Positions 53,539 through 62,738 are shown, numbered from the stretch's first letter. The stretch is DNA of 64,000 bases from Candidatus Zixiibacteriota bacterium (GCA_040756055.1 JBFLZR010000005.1:91001-155000); one strand, 5' to 3'. Translations and numbers: made by a program. The notes: a model not told the origin generated them from the sequence alone.

Positions 53539-54144
53539 TTATTTGCCGCGACGTTGCCGCACGGCCTCGAAAAGACAAACCCCCGCAGCTACCGAGACAT
53601 TCAGACATTCCACCGACCCGGACATCGGAATCTTTGCCATAAAATCACAGTGCTCCTCCGTCAATCGGCGCAGGCCTGTCCCCTCACTACCCATCACAAT
53701 TGCCACCGGACCGGTCATGTCCATCTCGAAAACAGTCTTATCCGCGGCATCTGATGTACCGACAATCCAGAGTCCGGCCGCCTTAACAGTCTCCATTGTC
53801 CTGGCCAGATTCGTTACCTGAACGAACGGTATGCTCTCTGCCGCTCCGGAGGCAATTCTTCGGACCGTATCGGTCAGACCGACCGAACGGTCTTTCGGAG
53901 CCACCACCGCGTGTGCTCCGGCAGCGTCGGCCGTCCTCAAACACGCGCCAAGATTATGCGGGTCCTGTACCGTATCGAGAATCAGAATCAACGCCGGACC
54001 GCCGGAACCGCCAATTATCTCAATGAGGTCATCTTCGTTTTTCGCACCAATCTTCACGTTCAAATCGGCGTGTTTGCTGCCTCTCTCTGGCTTTACTTTT
54101 GCTTTGGGCTTGCGTGACAATCGCTGTCTCCAGTTTATATTCAT
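53539..54144 (-). CDS. SPOUT-family RNA 2'-O-methyltransferase (RlmB/TrmH-like)
   Basis: A 201-residue SpoU-type enzyme that methylates ribose 2'-OH in rRNA or tRNA using S-adenosylmethionine. The three motifs are intact: [16 protein letters not shown] (motif 1), [11 protein letters not shown] (motif 2) and [15 protein letters not shown] (motif 3, with the trefoil knot). It has a short basic N-terminus in place of the usual substrate-binding domain. I use the ATG at 54144; the frame is open to a GTG at 54204, but that would leave almost no room for the divergent deformylase promoter. Whether the target is 23S G2251 is unclear. Confidence 0.8.
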   Translation of the reverse strand: MNINWRQRLSRKPKAKVKPERGSKHADLNVKIGAKNEDDLIEIIGGSGGPALILILDTVQDPHNLGACLRTADAAGAHAVVAPKDRSVGLTDTVRRIASGAAESIPFVQVTNLARTMETVKAAGLWIVGTSDAADKTVFEMDMTGPVAIVMGSEGTGLRRLTEEHCDFMAKIPMSGSVECLNVSVAAGVCLFEAVRQRRGK

Positions 54145-54278
54145 CACTCGACGACCCAAGAACGCTCGATTGTTAAATAAAGTCAAGTCCCGATCTACCC
54201 ACACCCGGCCCTGATTCCCTTGCGTTTCGGAGAAACTTGAGTATGTTTGACATGGTGAGGAAACTTCAGGAGACTATC

Positions 54279-54776
54279 ATGTCAGTTCGGGAAATTATAC
54301 AGTTGGGCGACCCGCGTCTTTATCAAAAGGCCGAAGAGGTCAGCCATGAGAAACTCCCCGTCCTTCGTCGTGTGGTGGCAGACATGCACGACACCATGAT
54401 GGACTTCAGGCTGACTTACGGCTTCGGACGCGCTATTGCCGCGCCCCAGATAGGCGTGGCCAAACGGCTGATCTACATGTTCATCGATCAACCTGTCGTT
54501 TTGATCAACCCCATCCTGTTTGATTTGAGTAAGGACATGATGACAGTCTGGGACAATTGCATGTCCTTCCCGCATCTTCAAGTCAAAGTAAAGCGTCACA
54601 AAACGGGCAGAATCACCTTTCGCGATCTTAAGTTCAACGAGATCTCGTGGAACCTCGAAGGTGACCTGTCGGAGCTGCTTCAGCACGAGTGCGACCATCT
54701 CGATGGTATCCTCGCTGTCCAACGCGCTATCGACCCCAAGTCTTTTGCGGTGCGCACCCCCAAGGCACCTCGTTGA
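54279..54776 (+). CDS. def: peptide deformylase
   Basis: Removes formyl from the N-terminal Met of new proteins; 165 residues from the ATG at 54279, preceded by CAGGAGA. Motif 1 is GFGRAIAAPQIG (48-59); motif 3 is LLQHECDH with His136, Glu137 and His140. Motif 2 reads WDNCMSFP in place of the usual EGCLS, keeping metal-ligand Cys94 but losing the Glu-Gly pair. The catalytic set is therefore complete, but it is a divergent, second-class PDF. The gene is divergent from the methyltransferase. It lacks the usual fmt neighbour. Confidence 0.85.
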   Translation: MSVREIIQLGDPRLYQKAEEVSHEKLPVLRRVVADMHDTMMDFRLTYGFGRAIAAPQIGVAKRLIYMFIDQPVVLINPILFDLSKDMMTVWDNCMSFPHLQVKVKRHKTGRITFRDLKFNEISWNLEGDLSELLQHECDHLDGILAVQRAIDPKSFAVRTPKAPR

Positions 54777-54902
54777 CTGACATTAGCTTACGCGACACCG
54801 TTCCGCTGGCGCCCACCACAGACAAAAAACTTTTTGCGTAACTATACGTTACCCGTCTTTATATTGTATAGGGTCACAAAATACCAAAGGGAGGCTTAAG
54901 CC

Positions 54903-55409
54903 ATGACGCGTATATTTATTAGCCTGGTCGCACTGCTTCTTTTGCTTACGATAATGCAGTGCTCTGACAGCAGCGACAGCTCGGTTAACGCTGTGATAAT
55001 CGGCGGCGGCAACAATTCAGTGCTGAGTGATCAGGATAGTCTGAGCCCTGTCATCATCACCGATGTCTGGCCGCGAGCATTCTCACTGCTGGAGGTCGCT
55101 GTGGATGACGGCATCATGACGGCCAAGGTCCAGTACTCCGGCGGGTGCAAAGAGCATTTCTTTGAGTGCTTTATGACCCCGGCCGCATTCCTGGAATCAG
55201 ACCCCGTACAGGCCTACCTGTATGTTCGTGTCAGCAGTGAGCCCGACCCGTGCGATGCTATCTTTACAGAGACTGTTTATTTTGACCTAACCCCGATTGC
55301 CGATCTCTACCTTGCTCATTACGGCACCCTTGACGAGATAGTCCTGAACGTCTATGAGTTCGGTACTGATAACAAGCTCGTGGTCTCTTACAATCCGGCT
55401 CTGGAGTAA
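54903..55409 (+). CDS. hypothetical lipoprotein
   Basis: A 168-residue protein with a lipoprotein signal (MTRIFISLVALLLLLTIMQC, Cys20) followed by a Ser/Asp-rich linker, typical of FCB lipoproteins. The conserved-looking part is YSGGCKEHFFECFMTP, then a segment with two cysteines (EPDPCDAIFTETVYFDL). I do not recognise the family; it resembles other small secreted beta-rich proteins. AAGGGAGG precedes the ATG, and a hairpin follows the stop, so the gene is monocistronic. Confidence 0.65.
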   Translation: MTRIFISLVALLLLLTIMQCSDSSDSSVNAVIIGGGNNSVLSDQDSLSPVIITDVWPRAFSLLEVAVDDGIMTAKVQYSGGCKEHFFECFMTPAAFLESDPVQAYLYVRVSSEPDPCDAIFTETVYFDLTPIADLYLAHYGTLDEIVLNVYEFGTDNKLVVSYNPALE

Positions 55410-55432
55410 CTCAGCGGACGGCGAAAGATTAA

Positions 55433-55458
55433 AAGGCCCCTCGTTTCTAAGGGGCCTT
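55433..55458. terminator. shared bidirectional terminator
   Basis: Stem AAGGCCCC/GGGGCCTT between the lipoprotein gene (ends 55409) and the leftward DUF5362-like gene. The T tract is better on the minus strand (TTTTAATCTTT). Confidence 0.6.
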
Positions 55459-55529
55459 GATTGCATCCGTGCGCGAAAAAACAGGACAGGTCCATCGTCG
55501 AACCCGTCGTAAATTCTCCCCGGAGGCGT

Positions 55530-55895
55530 CTAATATCCACCCATCTGATTGAGAAAACTCCCGCCGGCTATGAGCATACTCAACACCAGGAAGGCTACAA
55601 AAAGCAGCAAGATCACCATCAACACTCCGTTGATAATGAAATACATTTTGAGTTTATTCAGTGATGCCATCAGTTGCTCTTTATTGCCCGAAAACTGTGC
55701 TGACTCGGCGGCCGATGCTGCCTGGAACAAAAGCACACCCAGCCAGATGGGCAACCAGGCAATTACGATTCCGACAAGTGTCAGGGCCGTAAACACGCCC
55801 TGTATGATCATCACGATGCCCAGCAATTTCAGCCATCCCTTTGACTGGTACAGCGGCATACTGAGTTCCTTGATTACTTGGGTCTGTTCTTCCAT
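55530..55895 (-). CDS. DUF5362-like membrane protein
   Basis: A 121-residue membrane protein with two clear helical segments in the N-terminal half, GWLKLLGIVMIIQGVFTALT and VGIVIAWLPIWLGVLLFQAA, and another near the C-terminus (LMVILLLFVAFLVLSMLIAG). The WLPIWLGVLLFQAASAAESA block is characteristic of what I remember as DUF5362. No function is known. It shares a terminator region with the convergent lipoprotein gene. Confidence 0.75.
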   Translation of the reverse strand: MEEQTQVIKELSMPLYQSKGWLKLLGIVMIIQGVFTALTLVGIVIAWLPIWLGVLLFQAASAAESAQFSGNKEQLMASLNKLKMYFIINGVLMVILLLFVAFLVLSMLIAGGSFLNQMGGY

Positions 55896-56024
55896 GGCTT
55901 TACCCCCGCGTCTGGAATCTGATGTTATTGATGTTGGCTACCACAAATAGAAAGGCTTTGGCGGCTTGAGTTGTCAACTTAAAACCTTGCGGTTAGCCTG
56001 CCCGATTCAATTGCCGGTAACGAG

Positions 56025-56050
56025 AAGGGCGGACTGCTTGGTCCGCCCTT
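56025..56050 (-). terminator. hairpin terminator for the beta-barrel gene 1
   Basis: Perfect stem AAGGGCGGAC/GTCCGCCCTT with a 6-base loop, 25 bases past the stop of 56075-56680. T tail is short. Confidence 0.6.
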
Positions 56051-56074
56051 ATGATTTTATAACTGAACTTGAGG

Positions 56075-56680
56075 CTACTGGCCAATCGGGAACGCGTAGC
56101 CGACAAAGAAAGAAAACACTGTGTTTTTGAATTCAAACTCATCGGCGTCAACATCATCATTTAAATTGGTCAGACCGACGGTATAGCGGGCGTCAAAAGC
56201 AAGTTTGCCGCTCGTGCCAAGCCCGAAGTCCACGCCGCCACCAAGTACAAGACCGAAATCCGTGCTCTTCGTGAAATCCTTGATATCCACTTCGACACCT
56301 TCCAGCTCGTACTTGGCGCTCATTAGTATGCCCACCGCCGGGCCGACGAATAAAGAGGGACTGACCGAACCTTGCGTCGGGAACTGATAGCCAAGAAGTA
56401 CCGGGATCTCGATATAGTTGAATTTCATCTTCTCATCAAAATCATCCGAATCTCCCTTGGTACCCTTCATCATATAGACCACTTCGGGCTTAATGAAAAT
56501 CTGAGGGGCGACCATGAATTTGGCAAACGCTCCGCCACCAAAAGTCATCATAGCCTTATTGTTTTCGACGTCACCGGTAAGGTTGGCCAGATTCAGGCCC
56601 GCCTTGAATCCAAGTTCAGTTGCCTGCGCAAAAGCGGCAGTCAGTAGCACCACCGCCAGCACGATAACGATTCTTCTCAC
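56075..56680 (-). CDS. outer-membrane beta-barrel protein, tandem copy 1
   Basis: A 201-residue porin-like protein with signal peptide ending at QATE. AAGGAGG precedes the GTG at 56680; the frame is open to 56719 without any better site. The mature part opens GFKAGLNLANLTGD and closes with alternating strands ending in FFVGYAFPIG, in the style of PorT/OmpA-type eight-stranded barrels (OMP_b-brl family). It is followed upstream by a close paralogue (166 bases away) with the same start and end. Likely a duplicated pair of small outer-membrane barrels. Confidence 0.82.
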   Translation of the reverse strand: MRRIVIVLAVVLLTAAFAQATELGFKAGLNLANLTGDVENNKAMMTFGGGAFAKFMVAPQIFIKPEVVYMMKGTKGDSDDFDEKMKFNYIEIPVLLGYQFPTQGSVSPSLFVGPAVGILMSAKYELEGVEVDIKDFTKSTDFGLVLGGGVDFGLGTSGKLAFDARYTVGLTNLNDDVDADEFEFKNTVFSFFVGYAFPIGQ

Positions 56681-56846
56681 AACAAACCTCCTTGATTTGG
56701 TTATGCTTAACTTTGGCATAAAAGGCTCGAACCGAATATGATACTAAATTTGTCACAAACTGTTGGCAACAAAAAACATTTGGGCAATTCCACAAGAATA
56801 CAGGCCTGCCATGTCGCCCCGCGGGAATTTTAGCCCTGAATGTCAC

Positions 56847-57452
56847 TTACATGCCAATCGCAAACGAGTAGCCGACATAAAAGGAGAAGACTCGGTTCTT
56901 GAGTTCGTATTGGGTGAAGTCTTCATCATCATTCAGATTCGATAAACCAAAAGTGTATCGGCCGTCGAATGTGAGCTTGCCGCCGGTCCCAATCGCTACA
57001 TCAACGCCGCCTCCGAAAACCAGGCCAAAATCGGTGCTCTTAACTACATCGCTGATGTCCGTTTCTTCGCCTTCCTCTTCATTATTCGCGCTCATCAGTA
57101 TTCCGAGCGAAGGACCGGCGAATATGGAAGGACTGACCGGACCCGGCGTCGGGAACTGATACCCGACGAGAACCGGGATCTCGATATACTCGAATTTCAG
57201 CTTATCCTCGACTTCATCGCTGTCTGCCTGGGTACCTTTCATCACATAGAGCAATTCGGGCTTGACAAAAAACTGCCGCGCGACTGACAACCTGGCAAAC
57301 ACACCGCCGCCGAATGTCGTCATGGTTTTATTGTTTTCGATATCACCCGAAAGGTTGGCCATATTCAGGCCGGCCTTGAACCCCAGTTCAGTGGCCTGAG
57401 CAAAAGTAGCGGTCAGAAGTATCACCGCCAGCACAATGACCAGTTTTTTCAT
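56847..57452 (-). CDS. outer-membrane beta-barrel protein, tandem copy 2
   Basis: A 201-residue paralogue of the preceding protein; starts at ATG 57452 after AGGAGG. Shared pieces are MKKLVIVLAVILL/RRIVIVLAVVLL signals, ELGFKAGLNMANLSGD, YIEIPVLVGYQFPT and SFYVGYSFAIGM. Differences concentrate in the predicted surface loops (residues 60-75 and 125-140), as expected for loops under diversifying selection or different ligand specificity. Function unknown. Confidence 0.82.
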   Translation of the reverse strand: MKKLVIVLAVILLTATFAQATELGFKAGLNMANLSGDIENNKTMTTFGGGVFARLSVARQFFVKPELLYVMKGTQADSDEVEDKLKFEYIEIPVLVGYQFPTPGPVSPSIFAGPSLGILMSANNEEEGEETDISDVVKSTDFGLVFGGGVDVAIGTGGKLTFDGRYTFGLSNLNDDEDFTQYELKNRVFSFYVGYSFAIGM

Positions 57453-57613
57453 TATCAACCTCCTTGATGTTGTTATGTCTGACTCCGGCATTGAAGGCTC
57501 AGTCTGACCTGATGGTAGGATTGCGTTCGACAGATTGCAACTAAAAACGTGCCTGATGGGCTATGGCGAACACTCTCATCGGGCGCGTGGCGTCCACTGT
57601 GTCCGGATTTCGT

Positions 57614-58219
57614 CTATTTGGCGCGGGTGTAATTCACCTCGACCATCTTGAACTCTTCGGCTCCCATCGTGTGCGCTTCATCATAATATATGACCTCGAA
57701 CCGCCAGCTGTCATCGGATACGAAAGTCACAACAAAGTCGTACTGTTGAGCATAGCCGGTCACCGGATCATCATCCTCGCCGTATAACGTGATGCTGTTG
57801 GTCACGCTGTCGTAGGCTCCGGCGGCCGTAAGGTAATATGTCCCCCAGCTGTCGAAGCCGACATAGGTGAACTCTTCGCGCCAGCGGTCAAACCCCATAA
57901 TGTAAATGCCTTCCCCCGACAACTCACCGGCCTCAGTGGTAAACTCTCCGTACAGGAAGCGGCCCCCGAGCACCAACTTCGCCTCGGATTGACCCGGATA
58001 GACAACCGGTTCGGCTCCCGGCTGCATCCACATCGTAGCCTCAAAATCCCACACGCCGCACAGCTTCTCCAACATCTTGTGTTCGTCGCCCGGCGTTGCC
58101 AGTTCTATCGCCCTGGCCATCAACTCTTCCTGGGTCGGTGAATCCGATGCTTCCTGTGCGCTGGAAAAGCCGCCGCCACAAACCGCCAGCATCAAACCGG
58201 CCAGAATCAATCTCTTCAT
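57614..58219 (-). CDS. DUF1579 family protein, exported
   Basis: A 201-residue protein starting at ATG 58219 after AAAGGAG; the longer open frame to 58372 is antisense to the neighbour. A signal peptide ends near FSSAQE. DUF1579 blocks are HKMLEKLCGVWDFEATMWMQ, VLGGRFLYGEF and the YIMGFDRWREEFTYVGFDSW segment. The fold is probably a lipocalin-like barrel; no function is assigned. Followed by the AHSA1-like gene upstream after 32 bases, so they may be co-transcribed. Confidence 0.85.
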   Translation of the reverse strand: MKRLILAGLMLAVCGGGFSSAQEASDSPTQEELMARAIELATPGDEHKMLEKLCGVWDFEATMWMQPGAEPVVYPGQSEAKLVLGGRFLYGEFTTEAGELSGEGIYIMGFDRWREEFTYVGFDSWGTYYLTAAGAYDSVTNSITLYGEDDDPVTGYAQQYDFVVTFVSDDSWRFEVIYYDEAHTMGAEEFKMVEVNYTRAK

Positions 58220-58251
58220 CCTTGGCTCCTTTCGCTTGTGTATCGAATATA

Positions 58252-58692
58252 TCAACGTCTTTTGGACAGGAAGTCTTTGAGGCGTTGCTTCAGGAAATAT
58301 TCCCATCCGGCTATACAGCTTTCTCTTTTGAATTCGGGGATACCATCGGGGAAATCTTCGGTGATATGACACGTCAGCTTCAACCGGGTGGATTTATTTT
58401 CGCGCGACAACTCCCAAACTACAAACGAGTCTCCCTGATAGCCTTCGAATTTCCACGTGTAGACAATTCTCTCCAACGGAGAAACATCGGTTACTTTCCA
58501 CAGGTGAGGAAAATTGCGCTCGCCGCTTTTCACGTTGAACTGTGTCTCGAACCCGACTTCGGGCCTGAACGCAGGGATATTGTCAAAATACCATTGCCGC
58601 ATCAATTCGACATTTGTGATCGCCTCCCAGACAGTCTCGATAGAGGCTTCGTAGGTTTCTTCGACAACGATCGGCTCATCGCTTGCCTTCAT
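58252..58692 (-). CDS. SRPBCC/AHSA1 domain protein
   Basis: A 146-residue START/Bet v1-fold protein of the AHSA1 (Hsp90-activator-like) family, starting at ATG 58692 after GGAGGAGAT. Typical pieces are EETYEASIETVWEAITNVEL with QWYFDNIP, VTDVSPLERIVYTWKFEG and the closing IAGWEYFLKQRLKDFL. Such proteins bind hydrophobic ligands in a deep pocket; bacterial members lack known chaperone activity. The same-strand DUF1579 gene follows closely. Confidence 0.85.
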   Translation of the reverse strand: MKASDEPIVVEETYEASIETVWEAITNVELMRQWYFDNIPAFRPEVGFETQFNVKSGERNFPHLWKVTDVSPLERIVYTWKFEGYQGDSFVVWELSRENKSTRLKLTCHITEDFPDGIPEFKRESCIAGWEYFLKQRLKDFLSKRR

Positions 58693-58778
58693 ATCTCCTC
58701 CGCGGCGTTTTTTTGCGCCATTCGCCACCGGCTTTTGTTCAGTGTCGCAGGCCCCGAAATGTGTGATATACTTGAGGA

Positions 58779-60128
58779 CTACGCCACCAGGTCTGAATCT
58801 GAAGAGACCTGGTAGTTTGGCGGTTTATGAAACAGCGCCATACCGAAAGTTACAGGTCCCAGGCGGCCGCAGTACATGAGCAAGATCAGAATGCATTTTC
58901 CCAAATCGGTCAGGCTGGCGGTTATACCTGTGCTGAGACCAACCGTTCCGAGCGCAGATGCGGCCTCAAACACGTTTGCGGCGAATGAGGTTTGCTGGGT
59001 GAGTTCGAGCAGATAGGCGCCGATAAGTAGGGCGCTGGAATAAAATGACAAACTTGCCATAGCTGACCACACCCGCCGTGAGGGCACCAGCTTACCCCAG
59101 AAAGTAACTTCATGGCGGCCCTTCAACGCGCTTTTCATTACTCCAAGCAAGGCACTGAAGGTGGTAGATTTCAATCCGCCGCCTGTGCCGCTGGGCGATG
59201 CCCCCACCACCATCATCATGATTATAATCAGCAAAGACGCATTGGATAAGGCTCCGATGCTCACCGTGTTGAAACCAACGGTCGTGATAGCGGTCATTGC
59301 CTGGAATAGGGACTCCAGTATGCGATCTTCCGTTCGATGCTGGTTTATCGATGGCTCGCCCATGAAGATCAAGGCGGCTCCGACCAGAGTAATCCAGAAG
59401 GTAACCCACAAGATGATCTTGCTCGTGAGCGTGACTTGTTTGACTTTTCCGCGAATTTTGCGCCAATAGTCTACGCATACAATGAACCCTATGGCTCCGA
59501 GATAGCTTAGCACGGCTATGATGATATTCAACCAGAAGTTGGCAGAGAAACTCTCAAAACTCGTGGAAAACAGACTGAATCCAGCAGTACAAAATGCCGA
59601 CACACTGTGAAAAACTGCCTGCCAAGCCGCGTCGGGAACTCCTGCGGAAGTGAATGCGAAATACAGGGCAACCGCCCCAAGGAATTCAATGACTATGGTG
59701 AACCTGACTACGCTACGCAAAAATTTGTCGATTCGAAATGATTCGGGTAAACTGAAAACAGTTTCGCTGATTTCGGCTCGACGCTTCGTGATTTCCGGGG
59801 AGCGCGATAGAATCACGAACGAACCAAACGTCATGTACCCCACGCCCCCTATCTGAATAAGCAGGAGTATCACAAGTTGACCCAGAAAAGTGTACGATTT
59901 CGCTATATCGACTGTCACGAGACCGGTGGTCGAAACCGCAGAAGTAGCTATGAATAAATTGTCGAGGGCGGTTACACCTGAATTGTTCATGAATGGAAGA
60001 GCCAGCAGCAACCAGCCGATCAGAATGTATGAAAGATATCCAAGAGCCACCAGCTTTGCCGGATGGCATTGCCCCATATTAGCGAACATTTTGTCCTTCA
60101 GGCGACGGAGAAACGTAATAAAATTCAT
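58779..60128 (-). CDS. ktrB: potassium uptake channel, TrkH/KtrB family
   Basis: The membrane channel subunit of a Ktr-type K+ uptake system, 449 residues with four pore-loop repeats. The four selectivity-filter segments are visible: SAVSTTGLVT, SAFCTAGFSL, TAITTVGFNT and SALGTVGLST. The length fits KtrB rather than the larger TrkH. No KtrA (cytoplasmic NAD-binding gating subunit) gene is adjacent, so a distant KtrA is implied. The 3' end lies 40 bases before the AHSA1-like gene start upstream in the window, on the same strand. Confidence 0.92.
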   Translation of the reverse strand: MNFITFLRRLKDKMFANMGQCHPAKLVALGYLSYILIGWLLLALPFMNNSGVTALDNLFIATSAVSTTGLVTVDIAKSYTFLGQLVILLLIQIGGVGYMTFGSFVILSRSPEITKRRAEISETVFSLPESFRIDKFLRSVVRFTIVIEFLGAVALYFAFTSAGVPDAAWQAVFHSVSAFCTAGFSLFSTSFESFSANFWLNIIIAVLSYLGAIGFIVCVDYWRKIRGKVKQVTLTSKIILWVTFWITLVGAALIFMGEPSINQHRTEDRILESLFQAMTAITTVGFNTVSIGALSNASLLIIIMMMVVGASPSGTGGGLKSTTFSALLGVMKSALKGRHEVTFWGKLVPSRRVWSAMASLSFYSSALLIGAYLLELTQQTSFAANVFEAASALGTVGLSTGITASLTDLGKCILILLMYCGRLGPVTFGMALFHKPPNYQVSSDSDLVA

Positions 60129-60947
60129 TCTTTGCCCTGACCTTCCTTAGGCAACGATCATCTGAGGTTCGCTGGCGGCTCCGTCGGGCAGCGTTATAAT
60201 CCGCCAGTGTCAGTCAAAAGAATAACTGTCCCAAAATCCGGGGTCAAGTTAATAGAAGCGACTTTCTCAAGCATTGACCACTCCTCGCGTACAGGCCTTC
60301 TGTTGACCGGGCGATTCCCCCGCCTCTTCAGGCAATAGCCGGTTCGGTGTCGGCTGACTCTCGGATGATTGTGCCCGGCGAACGTCGTTTTCGGCCACCG
60401 GTCCCAGCCTGACAAACGACCGACAAGCCGTACCGTCGTTGAATCATCACACTCGATTTGGCTTTGTTTCGTCATTTTTAAAGGGGGCCCAAAAGCACAT
60501 TTTCCCTTCTAAGCTGTTTTCAGGCAGTTGAATACCCCGGTTATAGAAAGCCAATTTGCTGCTCTATTTTCGCCAGCTCTTTCATCATGAATCCTCGCAC
60601 AGCGGTAATTGTATTGATTACGGGTTCAATATGTCGAAACCGCAAGGGATTTCGGACTACTGTTTTTTGACTACAGGAACGCTGGTGTGTTTTCCATCGA
60701 AGTTGTAGCGAAAGTGCAAGCTTTGAGTTCGGGATTCACACTTGACAACCGGAACCTACAGTCTAGGCAGGAGCCTTCTTAGTCTCCTGCCATAGATCAA
60801 GTTCGCAGCTCGGCGCTCAACCGGAACTACGGGTTCCAAGAAACCCCACGTTAAAGGCAATAGTCTATTTTGTTGACACCGATTCACCGCAACGACTACT
60901 TGCTTCAAGATACTGAAGGAGATGCTCTGAGAGAGGAGAAAGTTCCC
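60129..60947. other. gene-poor stretch with a repeat fragment and a hairpin
   Basis: 819 bases without a convincing gene. A 31-base half-copy of the REPIN-like element is at 60630-60660 (ATGTCGAAAC...GGGATTTCGG), and a hairpin GGCAGGAG/CTCCTGCC is at 60766-60791; GCAGGAGCCTT in it recurs inverted near 63514-63524. A leftward open frame at 60194-60475 looks non-coding. TTGACA occurs at 60742 and, close to the next gene, at 60871. Confidence 0.45.
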
Positions 60948-61580
60948 ATGAGACCGAGGCGGCTGTTCGTTTTTCTGATCCTGGCGGGTATTGCATCATT
61001 TGTGACTTGCCAGGGGTCAGACACATCTGCACCGGCGCTCAAAGATGGAGACATAGTATTCCAGGATTTTCCGTCCCGCCAAAGTACCGCCGTCAAACTG
61101 GCCACCCAATCAGAGTATAGTCACTGCGGAGTAATATTCTTCGAGGATGGACAACCGATAGTCTGGGAGGCGGTTCAACCGGTCCGCGTCACTCCTCTTG
61201 ACGAGTGGATTGAACGGGACACCACCGGACACTATGTGGTCAAGCGTCTCCGGGGCGCAGACACTCTTCTGAATGCGTTAGTTATTGACTCGATGAGGAC
61301 GATAGGCCGGAGTTATCTTGGTCGTGATTACGACATTTATTTTGCCTGGTCCGACAGCGAACTGTATTGTTCGGAATTCGTCTGGAAACTGTACCACATC
61401 GGGGCCGGCATCGAGCTTGCTTCGTTGCGGCCCATGGGTGACTATGACCTGTCACATCCAGAAGTGCGAAAGATTATGGCCCAACGCTGGGGTGAGAAGT
61501 TCCCTTCCGATGAACCAGTGGTGTCTCCGCAGGACCTGTTTGACTCGGATTTATTAGAGTTAGTTGTTGGCATCAAGTAA
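60948..61580 (+). CDS. YiiX-like permuted NlpC/P60 amidase, exported
   Basis: A 210-residue protein of the YiiX (PF05708-type) family of circularly permuted papain-like enzymes. The His of the pair is in SEYSHCGVIF (about residue 57), and the catalytic Cys is in SELYCSEFVWKLY (about 149). It starts at ATG 60948 after GAGAGGAG; a lipoprotein-like signal ends at the Cys in SFVTCQG. Expected to hydrolyse an amide or thioester bond at the cell envelope, probably lipid- or peptidoglycan-related; the exact substrate is not known. Confidence 0.82.
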   Translation: MRPRRLFVFLILAGIASFVTCQGSDTSAPALKDGDIVFQDFPSRQSTAVKLATQSEYSHCGVIFFEDGQPIVWEAVQPVRVTPLDEWIERDTTGHYVVKRLRGADTLLNALVIDSMRTIGRSYLGRDYDIYFAWSDSELYCSEFVWKLYHIGAGIELASLRPMGDYDLSHPEVRKIMAQRWGEKFPSDEPVVSPQDLFDSDLLELVVGIK

Positions 61581-61672
61581 TAGAACGAATCCTGAGATTC
61601 GTCATTCCGGCGAAGGTTTCCGAGTCCGTCCGCGGCGGGCCGAGACCCGGTTTTATTGAGGACCGATAGGAC

Positions 61673-62110
61673 ATGTTTTTCAACCGATTCCCATTTATCA
61701 GTGAGAGAGAGCAGAGATTAAAGGACGACATCTGGATCGCTTCTCGTGGCGGAGTCTGGCCGAAACCGTGGGGGTTCTATGCTGTCGCCCTCGTTTACGG
61801 TCTCTTCTGGGCTCTCTCCCGCACGGAATTGGGCATGCCGTCAATCTTGGCTCCTATCTTCAAGTCGGCTTTCATCCGGACACCGATAATTGTGATTGAA
61901 AGCCTGTTGATACTGGGATTCACCGGTCTAATAGGTGGTTATATGCTCTCACTGTACGAGTATCGGGGTCCATACTGGATGGTGTACTACGGCAAAGGGC
62001 GCTTGAAAAAGCTACACTTTATGGTAGGCGCCATTTCCGGAATGATTGTTGTCGAACTGTTTTTTGATATTTTCTACCTGATCGAATGGATGGTTGGCAA
62101 ACTGCTGTAA
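61673..62110 (+). CDS. hypothetical membrane protein
   Basis: A 145-residue membrane protein with three helices (about 33-50, 73-94 and 115-140) and aromatic residues near their ends (YYGKGRLKKLHFMVG). No family recognised. It follows the YiiX-like gene after 92 bases on the same strand and may be co-transcribed. The ATG lies after GATAGGA. Confidence 0.6.
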   Translation: MFFNRFPFISEREQRLKDDIWIASRGGVWPKPWGFYAVALVYGLFWALSRTELGMPSILAPIFKSAFIRTPIIVIESLLILGFTGLIGGYMLSLYEYRGPYWMVYYGKGRLKKLHFMVGAISGMIVVELFFDIFYLIEWMVGKLL

Positions 62111-62178
62111 TATTGTTGATCTTCGTAGAGCAAGTCCGCCATTGGCGGACTTAGACTCCTGTCATCTTCGCGACAGTC

Positions 62179-62206
62179 GTGCGCGGCAGATGCCTTCATC
62201 TGCCCG
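62179..62206 (+). repeat. dispersed palindrome, GCGGCAGATG type
   Basis: GTGCGCGGCAGATG...CATCTGCC, sharing its arms with the palindromes at 18444 and 18507 and, inverted, 63454. Four copies in the window, all in non-coding DNA. Confidence 0.65.
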
Positions 62207-62284
62207 GACTGTCAACTTCGTTTCATATTATTCGGAAATAGTCTTCGACCTCCCCGTCGAAGTTTTGCCCTATCGGATGCATTC

Positions 62285-62390
62285 CCTGTGGACGTCTCCC
62301 CGCTACGTTCCTCCCCGGTTGTGTTCTCCCCTGATGTCTCCCCTGTTGTTTCCTCCCCGGTCGTCATTCTCCCGTTGCGGGTCATCCCCA
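62285..62390 (+). repeat. irregular CTCCCC-rich tract
   Basis: About seven degenerate units of ~15 bases, each built on TCTCCCC or TCCTCCCC followed by a GT-rich stretch. The minus strand encodes Thr-Thr-Gly-Glu-like repeats but has no ribosome site or codon signal. The gap 62111-62738 otherwise holds the palindrome at 62179 and REPIN copy 1. Confidence 0.5.
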
Positions 62391-62522
62391 ATGGGACCCT
62401 CCCATCGGCTGACATGTGGACTTTTCAGTCGACCTTCAGCCTGATTATTGTATCGGCTGACGGGTGGAAACTTTAATGGGTGATGGGGATTTTTTTGTGG
62501 ACTGGCAGAAGCTATGGAGTGA

Positions 62523-62636
62523 GCAGGTCGAATTCCCCTGCCCGATAGGGTCTCCGCTATCGGCGGGGAGGTTTCGACATCTTGAATTGTGGAATTGCAA
62601 CCCGGTATGTCGAAACCACAAGGGATTTCGACCTAC
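62523..62636 (+). repeat. REPIN-like element, copy 1 (upstream of RAYT)
   Basis: A 114-base element with inverted terminal arms (GGTCGAA...TTCGACC), an inner hairpin CCGATAG/CTATCGG and a second hairpin GTCGAAACC...GGGATTTCGAC. It has the same orientation as copy 2 and differs from it at only four positions. It ends 102 bases before the transposase gene. Confidence 0.85.
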
Positions 62637-62738
62637 CGCTATTGACACATACACATATATATTGCATATTCATCGGCGGGTGATAGCGGGAGGAAATGCA
62701 ATAGTGCGCAGCGTGCTGCAATTTCCCACAGAAACATT

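Noticed and set aside
60194..60475. Leftward open frame of 93 codons
   Set aside because: No ribosome site, atypical composition and no recognisable domain; it sits in a repeat-containing gap.
62212..62415. Leftward frame coding Thr-Gly-Glu repeats
   Set aside because: The protein repeat is a by-product of the CTCCCC tract; no start signal and no neighbours on that strand.
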